From the NCBI GenBank assembly GCA_046233135.1, contig JBJXHN010000006.1, positions 124,001 through 188,000 of the forward strand: a stretch of 64,000 nucleotides of DNA, written 5' to 3'. Origin of the DNA: JBJXHN01 sp046233135 (lineage in GTDB: Bacteria > Pseudomonadota > Alphaproteobacteria > Rhodospirillales > Rhodospirillaceae). A program made the translations under genes and the position numbers. This document shows positions 8,764 to 17,125 of the stretch, piece by piece; positions within the stretch are counted from its first letter, which is position 1; every line of letters begins with the position of its first letter. The notes beneath the pieces were generated by a model. It had not been told where the DNA came from. It did no database searches and saw only the letters and a list, made by a program, of their open reading frames with translations.

Positions 8764-11700
8764 ATGCCCTTCGTTGCGCCGAAAGTGTTCCCCGCCGAAA
8801 TCCCGACCCCGGTGCATCCTTGCGCCCCCTTTGCCCAGTTCGATCCCGACCGGCCGCCGCTGGACGAGGGGCGGCGGCGGATCCTTGGCGCCAATCGCCT
8901 GCCTGAAACCATCTGTCTGCCGCCGCTGGTCGAGGCCGCGACCCTGCCGCCAGAGGCCGCAACGCGGGTGCGGGAAACGGCGCGGCGGCTGGTGACGGCC
9001 ATGCGCGACAAGGGGCGATTGAGCCCGGTGGAAGGGCTGATGCAGGAATACGCCCTGTCGACGGCCGAGGGCGTGGCCCTGATGTGCCTGGCCGAGGCGC
9101 TGCTGCGGGTGCCCGATACCCCTACCCGGGACGCCCTCATCCGCGACAAGATCGCCACCGGCGACTGGCAGGCGCACTTGGGGGGCAGTGCTTCGATGTT
9201 CGTCAATGCCTCCACCTGGGGCCTGCTGGTCACCGGCAAGGTGGTGGGACGCAAGGCGCTGGGCAGCGGTCACCTTGCCGGGGCGCTGGGCGGCCTGCTG
9301 GCCCGCTGTGGCGAGCCGGTGGTGCGGGCGGGGGTGACCTTCGCCATGCGCATGATGGGTGAGCAGTTCGTGCTGGGGGAAACCATCACCGACGCCCTGG
9401 ACAAGGCCAGATCGCGGGTCGCGGAGGGCTATGCCCATTCCTATGACATGCTGGGCGAAGCGGCGATGACCGAGGCCGATGCAGCCTGCTACCTGCGCGC
9501 CTATGAACAGGCGATCCACGCCATCGGGGCGGCGGCGACCGGCAAGGGGCCGTATGTGGACGCGGGCATCTCCATCAAGCTGTCGGCCCTGCATTCCCGC
9601 TATCGTCGCGCCCGCATGGACCGGGTGTTCGCCGAACTGCTGCCCCGGGTGCGCGGGCTGGCCCTGCTGGCCAAACACTATGACATCGGCCTGAACATCG
9701 ATGCGGAAGAAGCCGAACGGCTGATGCCCTCGCTCGACCTGCTGGGGCGGTTGAGCCGGGATCCGGAACTGGCCGGCTGGAACGGCCTGGGCGTCGTGGT
9801 GCAGGCCTATGCCAAGCGCTGCCCCTTCGTCATCGACCACCTGATCGATATGGCCCGCCAGAGCGGCCGGCGGCTGATGATCCGGCTGGTCAAGGGCGCC
9901 TATTGGGACAGCGAGATCAAGGCCGCCCAGGTGGAGGGGCTGGAAGGCTTCCCCGTCTATACCCGGAAAGTCTATTCGGACATCGCCTATGCCGCCTGCG
10001 CCCGCAAGCTGCTGGCCGCGCCTGACGCGGTGTTCCCCCAGTTCGCCACCCACAATGCCCAGTCCATCGCCACGGTGCTGGAGATGGCGGGCGACGACTT
10101 CACCGTCGGACAATACGAATTCCAGTGCCTCCACGGCATGGGCGAGGCGTTGTATGACGAAGTGGTCGGCCCGAAAAAGCTGAACCGTCCCTGCCGCATC
10201 TATGCCCCCGTCGGCTCCTACGAGACCCTGCTGGCCTATCTGGTGCGGCGGCTGCTGGAGAACGGCGCGAACAGCTCGTTCGTCAATCGCATCGCCGACG
10301 AGACGATTTCCATCGATGACCTGACCCGCGATCCCGTCGAGGTCGCCCGCAGCATCGAGCCTTTGGGGGCTCCGCATGGGGCGATCCCTCTGCCGACGGA
10401 TCTGTATGGAGGGGAGCGGCGCAATGCCAAGGGTCTGGATGTGACCGACGATCTGGATCTGGCCGACCTGGAAACCGCTTTCCGGCGGTCCGTCGTCCGG
10501 TCGTGGCGGGCGGTGCCGATGCTGGGAACCCATACGGTGGAGACCGGACCGTCCCAGCCGGTGCGGAACCCGGCCGACTTGCGCGATGTGGTCGGCCAGT
10601 GGAGCCCCGCGAGCCGCGAGGTGGTGGAGGAGGCCTTCGAACAGGCGGCCGGGGCCGCGGCGTCCTGGGCGATGGTGCCGGTGTCCGAGCGGGCGGAGCG
10701 GCTGGAAAAGGCGGCGGATCTGTTCGAAGCGCATATGGCCGAATTGGTGGGGCTGACCATGCGCGAGGCCGGCAAGTCCGTGCGCAATGGCATCGCGGAG
10801 GTGCGGGAGGCGGTGGACTTTCTGCGCTACTACGCCGCCGAGGCCGCAGGCAGCATGGGCGCGGCGCATCGGCCGTTGGGACCGGTGGTCTGCATCAGCC
10901 CCTGGAACTTTCCTCTGGCCATCTTCACCGGACAGATCGCGGCTGCCCTGCTGGCAGGCAATGTGGTGCTGGCCAAGCCGGCGGAGGAAACCCCGTTGAT
11001 CGCGGCCGAGGCGGTGACCCTGCTGCGGTCTGCGGGCATCCCCGATGCCGCCTTGCAACTGCTGCCCGGCGACGGAGCCGTGGGGGCGCAGCTGGTCAGC
11101 CATCCCCGGGTGCGGGCCGTGCTGTTCACCGGTTCCACCGAAGTGTCCCGGCTGATTGCCCGCGACCTGGCACAGCGCACGCTGCCCGACGGCCGGCCGA
11201 TCCCGCTGATCGCTGAAACCGGGGGGCAGAATGCGCTGATCGCCGATTCCTCGGCGCTGACCGAACAGGTGGTGGCCGACGTGGTGGCCTCGGCCTTCGA
11301 CAGCGCCGGCCAGCGGTGTTCGGCGCTGCGGATCCTGTGCCTGCAAGAAGACGTGGCGGATCGGACCTTGGAGATGCTGAGAGGGGCGATGACGGATCTG
11401 CGGGTCGGCGCACCGGACCGGCTGGCCACGGACGTGGGGCCGGTGATCAGCAAGGACGCGCAGGCCCGGATTCTGGCGCATATCGACACCCAGCGGGCCA
11501 AGGGGCGTCCGGTGCATCAGGCGGCTCTGGCGGCGGAGGCCGGCCACGGGTTTTTCGTGCCGCCCACCCTGATCGAACTGGACAGCCTGGACGACCTGAC
11601 CGAGGAAGTCTTTGGCCCGGTGCTGCATGTCTACCGCTATCGCGGTGATCGCTTCGAAGCGGTGCTGGACGAGGTCAACCGATTGGGCTTCGGCCTGACC

Positions 11701-12489
11701 TTCGGACTTCACACGCGGATTGATGCCCGGGTGGAGACGGTCTGCCGCGCGATGGCCGTGGGCAACATCTATGTGAACCGCAATATCGTCGGCGCCATCG
11801 TCGGCGTGCAGCCCTTTGGCGGTCGCGGGCTGTCAGGAACGGGGCCGAAGGCCGGCGGGCCGCTGTATCTGCGTCGGCTGATGGCGGACAAGCCGCTGGC
11901 CTGCGGGCTGGAGACACGGCCTCGGCCGCCCCGGGCGCTGAGCCTGTACCTGGAGTGGCTGACGGCGCATGGCTTGGGGAACGAAGCCGGGGTGCTGGCG
12001 GTCTATGGATCGGAAACGCCCCTGGACCTGACCGTCGAGTTGAAAGGACCGGTGGGTGAGCGCAACACCTATCGCCTGGATCCGCGCGGAACGGTGCTGC
12101 TGGCCCCGGAAACGGCGGTGGGGCTGCGGCAACAGCTGGCGGCGGTTCTCGCAACCGGTAACCAGGCACTGGTGCTGGAGCGGGAAGATCTGCGACAGGC
12201 GTTGAGCAGCCTGCCGGCAGATCTGGCCACCCGGATCACCTGGACCGATACGGTGCCCGACACGCCGCCGGACGCTGCACTGATCGAAGGGGAGCCAGGG
12301 CGGGTGCGGATGCTGACCATCGCGCTGGCTGCATTGGACGGTCCGCTGGTGCCGGTGCAAAGCGCGTCGTCCGTGGCGGTCGCCGGGGCGGAGCCGGCCT
12401 ATCGCCTCGACCAGTTGCTGCATGAAACGGCGGTCAGCGTGAACACGGCGGCGGCCGGTGGCAATGCCAGCCTCATGGCGGTGGTGTAG
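8764..12489 (+). CDS. putA: Bifunctional proline dehydrogenase / glutamate-semialdehyde dehydrogenase PutA
   Basis: A 1241-residue PutA that oxidises proline to P5C with FAD, then the hydrolysed semialdehyde to glutamate with NAD+. The proline dehydrogenase barrel covers roughly residues 120-450 (GPYVDAGISIKLSALHSRY, GLNIDAEEAERL, FATHNAQSI). The aldehyde dehydrogenase covers about 520-1020, with Glu 818 (AETGGQN) and catalytic Cys 852 (GQRCSALR). The remaining 220 residues form the C-terminal ALDH-superfamily-like domain of long PutAs and end in GGNASLM. There is no N-terminal ribbon-helix-helix DNA-binding segment, so this is not a self-regulating E. coli-type PutA; control likely comes from the divergent Lrp-type gene. 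Confidence 0.97.
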   Translation: MPFVAPKVFPAEIPTPVHPCAPFAQFDPDRPPLDEGRRRILGANRLPETICLPPLVEAATLPPEAATRVRETARRLVTAMRDKGRLSPVEGLMQEYALSTAEGVALMCLAEALLRVPDTPTRDALIRDKIATGDWQAHLGGSASMFVNASTWGLLVTGKVVGRKALGSGHLAGALGGLLARCGEPVVRAGVTFAMRMMGEQFVLGETITDALDKARSRVAEGYAHSYDMLGEAAMTEADAACYLRAYEQAIHAIGAAATGKGPYVDAGISIKLSALHSRYRRARMDRVFAELLPRVRGLALLAKHYDIGLNIDAEEAERLMPSLDLLGRLSRDPELAGWNGLGVVVQAYAKRCPFVIDHLIDMARQSGRRLMIRLVKGAYWDSEIKAAQVEGLEGFPVYTRKVYSDIAYAACARKLLAAPDAVFPQFATHNAQSIATVLEMAGDDFTVGQYEFQCLHGMGEALYDEVVGPKKLNRPCRIYAPVGSYETLLAYLVRRLLENGANSSFVNRIADETISIDDLTRDPVEVARSIEPLGAPHGAIPLPTDLYGGERRNAKGLDVTDDLDLADLETAFRRSVVRSWRAVPMLGTHTVETGPSQPVRNPADLRDVVGQWSPASREVVEEAFEQAAGAAASWAMVPVSERAERLEKAADLFEAHMAELVGLTMREAGKSVRNGIAEVREAVDFLRYYAAEAAGSMGAAHRPLGPVVCISPWNFPLAIFTGQIAAALLAGNVVLAKPAEETPLIAAEAVTLLRSAGIPDAALQLLPGDGAVGAQLVSHPRVRAVLFTGSTEVSRLIARDLAQRTLPDGRPIPLIAETGGQNALIADSSALTEQVVADVVASAFDSAGQRCSALRILCLQEDVADRTLEMLRGAMTDLRVGAPDRLATDVGPVISKDAQARILAHIDTQRAKGRPVHQAALAAEAGHGFFVPPTLIELDSLDDLTEEVFGPVLHVYRYRGDRFEAVLDEVNRLGFGLTFGLHTRIDARVETVCRAMAVGNIYVNRNIVGAIVGVQPFGGRGLSGTGPKAGGPLYLRRLMADKPLACGLETRPRPPRALSLYLEWLTAHGLGNEAGVLAVYGSETPLDLTVELKGPVGERNTYRLDPRGTVLLAPETAVGLRQQLAAVLATGNQALVLEREDLRQALSSLPADLATRITWTDTVPDTPPDAALIEGEPGRVRMLTIALAALDGPLVPVQSASSVAVAGAEPAYRLDQLLHETAVSVNTAAAGGNASLMAVV

Positions 12490-12491
12490 GG

Positions 12492-13751
12492 TCAGGCTCC
12501 GAACCGCCGGCCGGCCTCGATGGCCAATCCGGTGCCGACACTGCCGAAGGCTTCGCCTTCGATCAGCTGGGCGTGGGGCAGGGTCGCCTGGATGCGCCGG
12601 CGCACGGCCGGGATGGCGCCAGAACCGCCGGTGAGGAAGACCGCCTGGATGTCTTTCCCGTCAATTCCGGCGGAGGCGAGGCAGGCGCCGATTCCCTTTT
12701 CAATCCGGTCCAGGGCTTCGGTAATCGCGTCCTCGAACCCTTCGCGGAAAACCTCAAGGGCGATACCGCCGTCGACCGGCAGGTCGATGGTGGCCGTCGG
12801 GGCCTCTGACAGGGAGACCTTGGCGTGTTCGACGCTTTCGGCGATCCGGTGGCCGTCCCGGTTGTCAAAGACATCGATCAGGCGCTGGATCAGCGTCTGG
12901 TCCTTGGCCATCGCGCGCATCGACCGCAGGAAGTTGAGGTTGTCGGAGGTATAGAGGGCCGGAATCCGGTGCCAGGTGGCCAGGTGCTGGAAGAACCAGT
13001 TCGGGACATGCAGCTTCTTCTCGCCGATCTCTGCCCGGTGACCGAGATGGGGCATGACCTCGGCGACACTGAGCAGCCGGTCGAAATCGGTCCCGCCCAC
13101 ATGCACGCCGCTGTTGCCGAGAATGTCGCCGGAGCGATCGGTTGCCTTGGCGCGGTCGGGTGACAGGCGGGCGATGGTGAAATCCGAGGTGCCGCCCCCC
13201 AGGTCGACGACCATCACCAGTTGCTCGTGGTCCAGCGTCGCCTCGTGATTCAGGGCGGCGGCGACGGATTCGTAAAGAAATTCGACGTGACGGAAACCCT
13301 GGGCGCGCAGGATCGAGTCCAGCTTGTCCTGGGCGTTGCGGTCGGCCTCGTCATCGTTGTCGACGAAGCGGACCGGCCGTCCGGCGACGACGCTGTCGAT
13401 CGGCCTGCCCAGATCGGCTTCGGCGCGTGCCTTCAGATGGCCGATCAGCATGCCGATCACTGAGGCCAGCGGAATCCGGCGGTTCTTGATCAGGGTTTTG
13501 TCGTCGATCAGCGACGAGCCCAGCAGGCTTTTCAGGGCACGCAGCAGGCGGCCTTCCGCGCCGTCGATATAGGTGGCAATGGCCGCGCGGCCGAACAGCA
13601 CCGCATCGTCCTCGAAGTCGAAGAAGATGGCGCTTGGTAGGGTGGGATGGCGGTTTTCGAGCGGGCACAGCCTGGCGCGTCCGTCGGTTACCACGCCGAT
13701 GGTGGAATTGGAGGTGCCGAAGTCCAGGCCGCAGAAAGTCGTGGTCATCAT
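12492..13751 (-). CDS. Hsp70-family protein, ATPase domain only (YegD-like)
   Basis: About 419 residues covering only an actin/Hsp70 nucleotide-binding fold. Phosphate-1 is GLDFGTSNST, phosphate-2 is VVDLGGGTSDF and the adenosine motif is TGGSGAIPAVRRRI. The peptide-binding domain of DnaK is absent, as in the E. coli YegD group, so a general refolding role is unlikely. The ATG at 13751 (MMTTTF) is preferred to an upstream GTG at 13799 because it begins just before the conserved motif and follows GAGAG. The intervening sequence contains a terminator-like hairpin. No functional partner is adjacent; the neighbours are putA (convergent) and an RpiR regulator gene upstream. Confidence 0.88.
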   Translation of the reverse strand: MMTTTFCGLDFGTSNSTIGVVTDGRARLCPLENRHPTLPSAIFFDFEDDAVLFGRAAIATYIDGAEGRLLRALKSLLGSSLIDDKTLIKNRRIPLASVIGMLIGHLKARAEADLGRPIDSVVAGRPVRFVDNDDEADRNAQDKLDSILRAQGFRHVEFLYESVAAALNHEATLDHEQLVMVVDLGGGTSDFTIARLSPDRAKATDRSGDILGNSGVHVGGTDFDRLLSVAEVMPHLGHRAEIGEKKLHVPNWFFQHLATWHRIPALYTSDNLNFLRSMRAMAKDQTLIQRLIDVFDNRDGHRIAESVEHAKVSLSEAPTATIDLPVDGGIALEVFREGFEDAITEALDRIEKGIGACLASAGIDGKDIQAVFLTGGSGAIPAVRRRIQATLPHAQLIEGEAFGSVGTGLAIEAGRRFGA

Positions 13752-13760
13752 CACTCTCGG

Positions 13761-13782
13761 AAAAAACGGAGGGCCGACCTCC
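13761..13782 (-). terminator. Intrinsic-terminator-like hairpin just upstream of the Hsp70 gene
   Basis: Read on the minus strand, GGAGG TCGGC CCTCC is followed by one G and six T residues, the shape of a rho-independent terminator. It ends only about 10 nt before the ATG at 13751. A second, longer imperfect hairpin (13779-13805, 9 of 10 pairs) precedes it. It could end transcription coming from the RpiR gene or act as an attenuator for the Hsp70 gene. Confidence 0.5.
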
Positions 13783-13915
13783 CGGTGGTGTGGGGCCACC
13801 CGGAGAGCAGGGGGTTATAGGCCATGCCGTCCCCGCGCCCAACCCGGCACGGACCCGAATCGCACCCTCACGTTCTTCCCGTCCCCCAGAGCACCGGCCC
13901 AAGTCGACCCGTTCT

Positions 13916-14122
13916 GCTCTTTGCCACTCCCAGGGCGCGACCGCGTCCCGGCCGCAGGCCGCCCCGCCGTGAGGCATCAATTAAACCTATCCAGCGTTAG
14001 CACGGCCAGCCAAGCTCTTTGCCACCCCCCAGGGCGCGACCGCGCCCCGGCCGCAGGCCGCCCCGCCGGAGGCGTCCGCGCAGCGGACTGCCGTGAGGCA
14101 TCAATTAAACGTATCCAGCGTT
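13916..14122. repeat. Tandem direct repeat duplicating the 3' end of the rpiR-family gene
   Basis: Two copies lie head to tail: 13916-13998 and 14014-14122. Both begin GCTCTTTGCCAC, continue through a GC-rich core (GGGCGCGACCGCG, then CCCGGCCGCAGGCCGCCCC), and end GTGAGGCATCAATTAAAC, then TATCCAGCGTT. The second copy has an extra 25 bp before GTGAGGC and includes the real last codons of the regulator gene at 14101-14122. The first copy is therefore a displaced duplicate of the gene end and its downstream sequence. These copies fill most of the 349-bp gap at 13752-14100; no gene was seen there. Confidence 0.8.
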
Positions 14123-15000
14123 TCGTGCAGGCGTTCGATGCGTTCCAGGTGGGCGCGGCCGCGGCGGCCGGCCTTGTGCAGAGCCTCGACCGACAGGTGC
14201 CGGGTGATGGCCAGGGCCGGGCCGCAGCTGTCGAACAGAAAGGCGCCCTTGGTCTCCACGGTCACTGTCCAGGTGGCCAGGGCCGGCAGGCGGCGGGCGG
14301 TAGGGTCGGTGATCAGGGCGATAGGCGTTCCCTGAGCCTTCGCCGCCAACAGGATCGCATGCAGGTCCTTCACCCGGCGGCGCAGGGCGACCACGACCAG
14401 CAGGTCGGCCGGCGTCAGATCGGCCAGGTATTCGCCCATGGTCTCGCCGCTCGCGGGCATCAGGTGGACGTCGCCGCGGAACTGCACCAGCTGCCAGCGG
14501 AAATACTCGGCGATGAAACGGCTGTTTCGGTATCCCACCAGCCAGACCCGCCGCGCCCCGACGATATGGGCGACGATATCTTCCAGCTGGGTGGGGTTCA
14601 GCTTGGCCAACGAACTGCGCAAAAGCTCCGTCTCGTCGCGTAGAACGGCGTTCAGGCCGCTGCTCATGGGGGTCGAGCCGGGCTTGCTTTCCATGTACAG
14701 CGGCGATCCCCAGTCCCGGCGCTCTCGGGACAAAAGGCGTGCTTCATCAAAGCTTTGGAAACCAAGCCGGTGGAACAGTCGGGTGGCGGCAGCCTTCGAG
14801 ACCCCGGCCAGGGCGGTCAGTTCCGAAGCCTTGAAGGCCGACAGGTCGCCGGGGAAGTCCAGGATCACCTCGGCCAGCTTGCGTTCCGATTCGGGAAGGC
14901 TGTCGTAGTGGTCGTGAATGCGCGCTTCGATAGATTTCACCCGGGACCGTGTCCCGGTGGCCGGCCCGCCCTTGGCGGAAGTGTCGTCGGAACTGCCCAT
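14101..15000 (-). CDS. RpiR/MurR-family transcriptional regulator (HTH + SIS)
   Basis: A 299-residue regulator. The N-terminal HTH_6 domain (about residues 20-95, LPESERKLAEVILDFP, ASELTALAGVSKAAATRLFH) is followed by a SIS domain (about 130-270, VWLVGYRNSRFIAEYF, DLLVVVALRRR). Such proteins usually sense phosphosugars, although many alphaproteobacterial members stand beside amino-acid or ureide catabolic operons. It is divergent from the TRAP/dpaL operon and probably controls it. ATG 15000 and GTG 15003 both fit the AGGAG upstream (9 or 6 nt). Its last codons are duplicated downstream. Confidence 0.88.
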   Translation of the reverse strand: MGSSDDTSAKGGPATGTRSRVKSIEARIHDHYDSLPESERKLAEVILDFPGDLSAFKASELTALAGVSKAAATRLFHRLGFQSFDEARLLSRERRDWGSPLYMESKPGSTPMSSGLNAVLRDETELLRSSLAKLNPTQLEDIVAHIVGARRVWLVGYRNSRFIAEYFRWQLVQFRGDVHLMPASGETMGEYLADLTPADLLVVVALRRRVKDLHAILLAAKAQGTPIALITDPTARRLPALATWTVTVETKGAFLFDSCGPALAITRHLSVEALHKAGRRGRAHLERIERLHETLDTFN

Positions 15001-15065
15001 CACGCTGATCTCCTTGATCTTCCGGCGAGGGCATAGAGCACAATGCCGGGGGACCGCAAGGCGTC

Positions 15066-15112
15066 TGAAACCATATTTTTAAAAATATTGACACGCTGAA
15101 ACTCATGTTTCA
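15066..15112. promoter_or_regulatory. Palindromic operators and promoter of the TRAP/dpaL operon
   Basis: A perfect 16-bp palindrome, ATATTTTTAAAAATAT, lies at 15073-15088. It abuts TTGACA (15088-15093, a good -35). Seventeen bases on is CAACAT, a weak -10. Between them sits TGAAAC TCAT GTTTCA (15097-15112), a perfect inverted repeat of the TGAAA-N-TTTCA kind bound by several RpiR-family proteins. A further TGAAAC half site is at 15066-15071. The layout suits repression by the divergent regulator; this is inference. Confidence 0.55.
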
Positions 15113-15120
15113 ACATCTGC

Positions 15121-15180
15121 GTATCGGATCTCGGATCCTCCGGGCAGGGGAAACCGGTGATTCGGTTTCTTTCCCGATAC
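15121..15180 (+). promoter_or_regulatory. Structured 5' leader of the TRAP operon (nested inverted repeats)
   Basis: An outer pair, GTATCGG (15121-15127) with CCGATAC (15174-15180), encloses an inner pair, GAAACCG (15150-15156) with CGGTTTC (15163-15169). Both pairs match perfectly. The region is probably transcribed and lies ahead of the permease start codon, so an RNA hairpin with a regulatory or stabilising role is possible. It matches no riboswitch I recognise. Confidence 0.4.
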
Positions 15181-15203
15181 GACCCGATGAACGAGCGCGA
15201 AGG

Positions 15204-15752
15204 ATGGCGGGGCAGATGAACGACAGCGGTATCGAAGATCCCAGGGCGCGGCTGGCCCTGCGGCTCAGCCGGTCCCTGAACCGGTGGGTCCAGCATGGCT
15301 GCGTGGCGCTGTTCAGCCTGCTGGTGCTGGACGTGTGGCTGGGGGTGGCGGTGCGCTATGTGCTGCCGCTGGACTGGACCTTCACCGAGGAACTGGCCCG
15401 GTACATCATGATCTGGATGGCGCTGCTGGCGGTGTCGTCGGGCATTTCGCACCGGGAACACATCGGCATGATGGTGTTCTTCGCCCGCTTTCCGCCCCGC
15501 GGCCGGCGGCTGCTGGCTGTCGGGTTCGATGCCATCGCCTTCGTGTTCTTCGCGGTGATCCTGGTCTACGGGCTAGGCTTCGTGGATCGCGGTTTCACCC
15601 GCTACACCATGATCAACGAGATTCCCAAGGCCTGGCCCTTCATGGGCGTGCCGCTGGCCGCCGCGCTGGCCTGCGTCCAGCTGGTGCTGGTGGGGGTGCA
15701 TGACTGGTTTTCCGCCGACGGCGTGACCGCCGCCGAACGCGTCGATCTGTAG
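15204..15752 (+). CDS. TRAP transporter small permease (DctQ type)
   Basis: About 182 residues with four hydrophobic segments (for example CVALFSLLVLDVWLGVAV and LLAVGFDAIAFVFFAVILVY) and the family pattern WTFTEELARYIMIWMALL in the middle. It is the small membrane subunit that joins the large permease in importing an organic acid or amino acid with sodium. Starts at 15204 (MAGQMND) or 15216 (MNDSG) are both possible; neither has an ideal ribosome binding site. Earlier in-frame codons would translate the hairpin leader and are unlikely. It begins the operon that includes the large permease, binding protein and amidohydrolases. Confidence 0.88.
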   Translation: MAGQMNDSGIEDPRARLALRLSRSLNRWVQHGCVALFSLLVLDVWLGVAVRYVLPLDWTFTEELARYIMIWMALLAVSSGISHREHIGMMVFFARFPPRGRRLLAVGFDAIAFVFFAVILVYGLGFVDRGFTRYTMINEIPKAWPFMGVPLAAALACVQLVLVGVHDWFSADGVTAAERVDL

Positions 15753-15767
15753 GGGGAGGGCCGGTCC

Positions 15768-17051
15768 ATGATCCTGGTTGCCATCGTTTTCTTCGGCCTG
15801 CTCGCCCTGGGGATGCCCGTGGGCTTCGTCCTGGGGGTGGCCGGCATGGTCGGCATCTTCGACATGGGCGGCGGCGGACGGTTCCTGGCCATGGTGCCCG
15901 ACCGCATGTTCGCCGGCCTGGACCTGTTTCCCTTTCTGGCGATGCCGTTTTTCATCTTCGCCGGCGAGGTGATGAACCGGGGTGGGATCACGCTGAGCCT
16001 CGTGCGCTTCGCCGATGCTCTGGTGGGCTGGCTGCGCGGCGGGATGGCCCATTCCAATATGGTGGCTTCGGTGATGTTTGCCGGGATCACCGGTGCGGCC
16101 ACCGCCGACGCGGCGGCCTTCGGCAATACCCTGGTGCCGGCCATGGTCAAGCAGGGCTATTCGCGCCCCTTCGCCTGTGCCGTCACGGCGGCGGGGTCGA
16201 TCATCGGGCCGACCATCCCGCCGTCGACCCTGGCGGTGATCTACGGGTCGCTGATGGGGGTCTCCATCGCCGGGCTGTTCGCCGCCGGCATCCTGCCCGG
16301 CCTGCTGATCTGCCTGATCTGCATGGCGGTGATCGCGGCCATGGGCCGGAAGCTGAACCTGCCCAAGTCCGACCAGCGGCCGTCGCTGATGTCCATCCTC
16401 AGCGCCTTCCGCTCCAGCATCCTGGCGCTGATCCTGCCGGTATTCATTCTGGGGTCGATCCTGGGCGGTATCGCAACGCCGACCGAGGCCGCCTCCATCG
16501 CCGTGGCTTATGCGCTGGTGCTGGCCGGGGTGATCTATCGGGCGCTGACCTGGAAGGACCTGTACGAAATGATGCTGCGCACCGTGCGTATCACCGGGGT
16601 CATCTTCCTGATCATCGCTTCGGCCTCCATCCTCGGCTGGTGGATGACCTTCAACCAGATCCCCCAGACCATCGCCTCGGCCTTTCTGGCCCTGTCGAAG
16701 GACCCGGATACCGTCATCGCCATGATCCTGGCCCTGCTGCTGTTCATCGGCCTGTTCATGGACATCAACGCGACCCTGATCATCCTGGCCCCGGTGCTGG
16801 CGCCGCTGACCCTGAAGATCGGCATGGATCCGGTGCATGCGGGCATCATGATCATCCTGGCGCTGAACATCTCGCTGATGACGCCGCCGGTAGGGGCCTG
16901 CCTGTTCGTGCTTGCCTCCGTCACCAAGGAAAGCATCGAGAACATCACCAAGTCCCTGTGGCCCTTCCTGCTGGCCGAGGTGGCGGTACTGCTGCTGATC
17001 GCCTTCTGGCCCAGTCTGACCCTGTTCATTCCGAGACTGCTTGGCCTGTAG
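15768..17051 (+). CDS. TRAP transporter large permease (DctM type)
   Basis: A 427-residue, highly hydrophobic protein of the DctM family with a dozen membrane segments and signature stretches such as PFFIFAGEVMNRGGI, AAFGNTLVPAMVKQGYSR and SIIGPTIPPSTLAVIYG. It forms the sodium-driven channel of a tripartite transporter. The ATG follows GGAGG by 8 nt and lies 15 bp after the small permease, so the two are surely co-transcribed. Substrate cannot be read from the permease; the downstream genes suggest a carbamoyl or ureido amino acid. Confidence 0.96.
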   Translation: MILVAIVFFGLLALGMPVGFVLGVAGMVGIFDMGGGGRFLAMVPDRMFAGLDLFPFLAMPFFIFAGEVMNRGGITLSLVRFADALVGWLRGGMAHSNMVASVMFAGITGAATADAAAFGNTLVPAMVKQGYSRPFACAVTAAGSIIGPTIPPSTLAVIYGSLMGVSIAGLFAAGILPGLLICLICMAVIAAMGRKLNLPKSDQRPSLMSILSAFRSSILALILPVFILGSILGGIATPTEAASIAVAYALVLAGVIYRALTWKDLYEMMLRTVRITGVIFLIIASASILGWWMTFNQIPQTIASAFLALSKDPDTVIAMILALLLFIGLFMDINATLIILAPVLAPLTLKIGMDPVHAGIMIILALNISLMTPPVGACLFVLASVTKESIENITKSLWPFLLAEVAVLLLIAFWPSLTLFIPRLLGL

Positions 17052-17125
17052 AGGCCGGTGGTCCCCTTCTGACCCCGTACCCCCTGTCCCTTTTCTGACC
17101 CCCCAATCGCTGGAGGAGTAGTTTC

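Noticed and set aside
8689..11712. Open frame of 1007 codons on the minus strand
   Set aside because: Shadow of putA: low-complexity composition, no motif, and the + strand frame is a clear PutA.
15105..15203. N-terminal extension of the TRAP small permease from 15105
   Set aside because: Would translate the operator and nested hairpin; not similar to DctQ N-termini and has no ribosome binding site.
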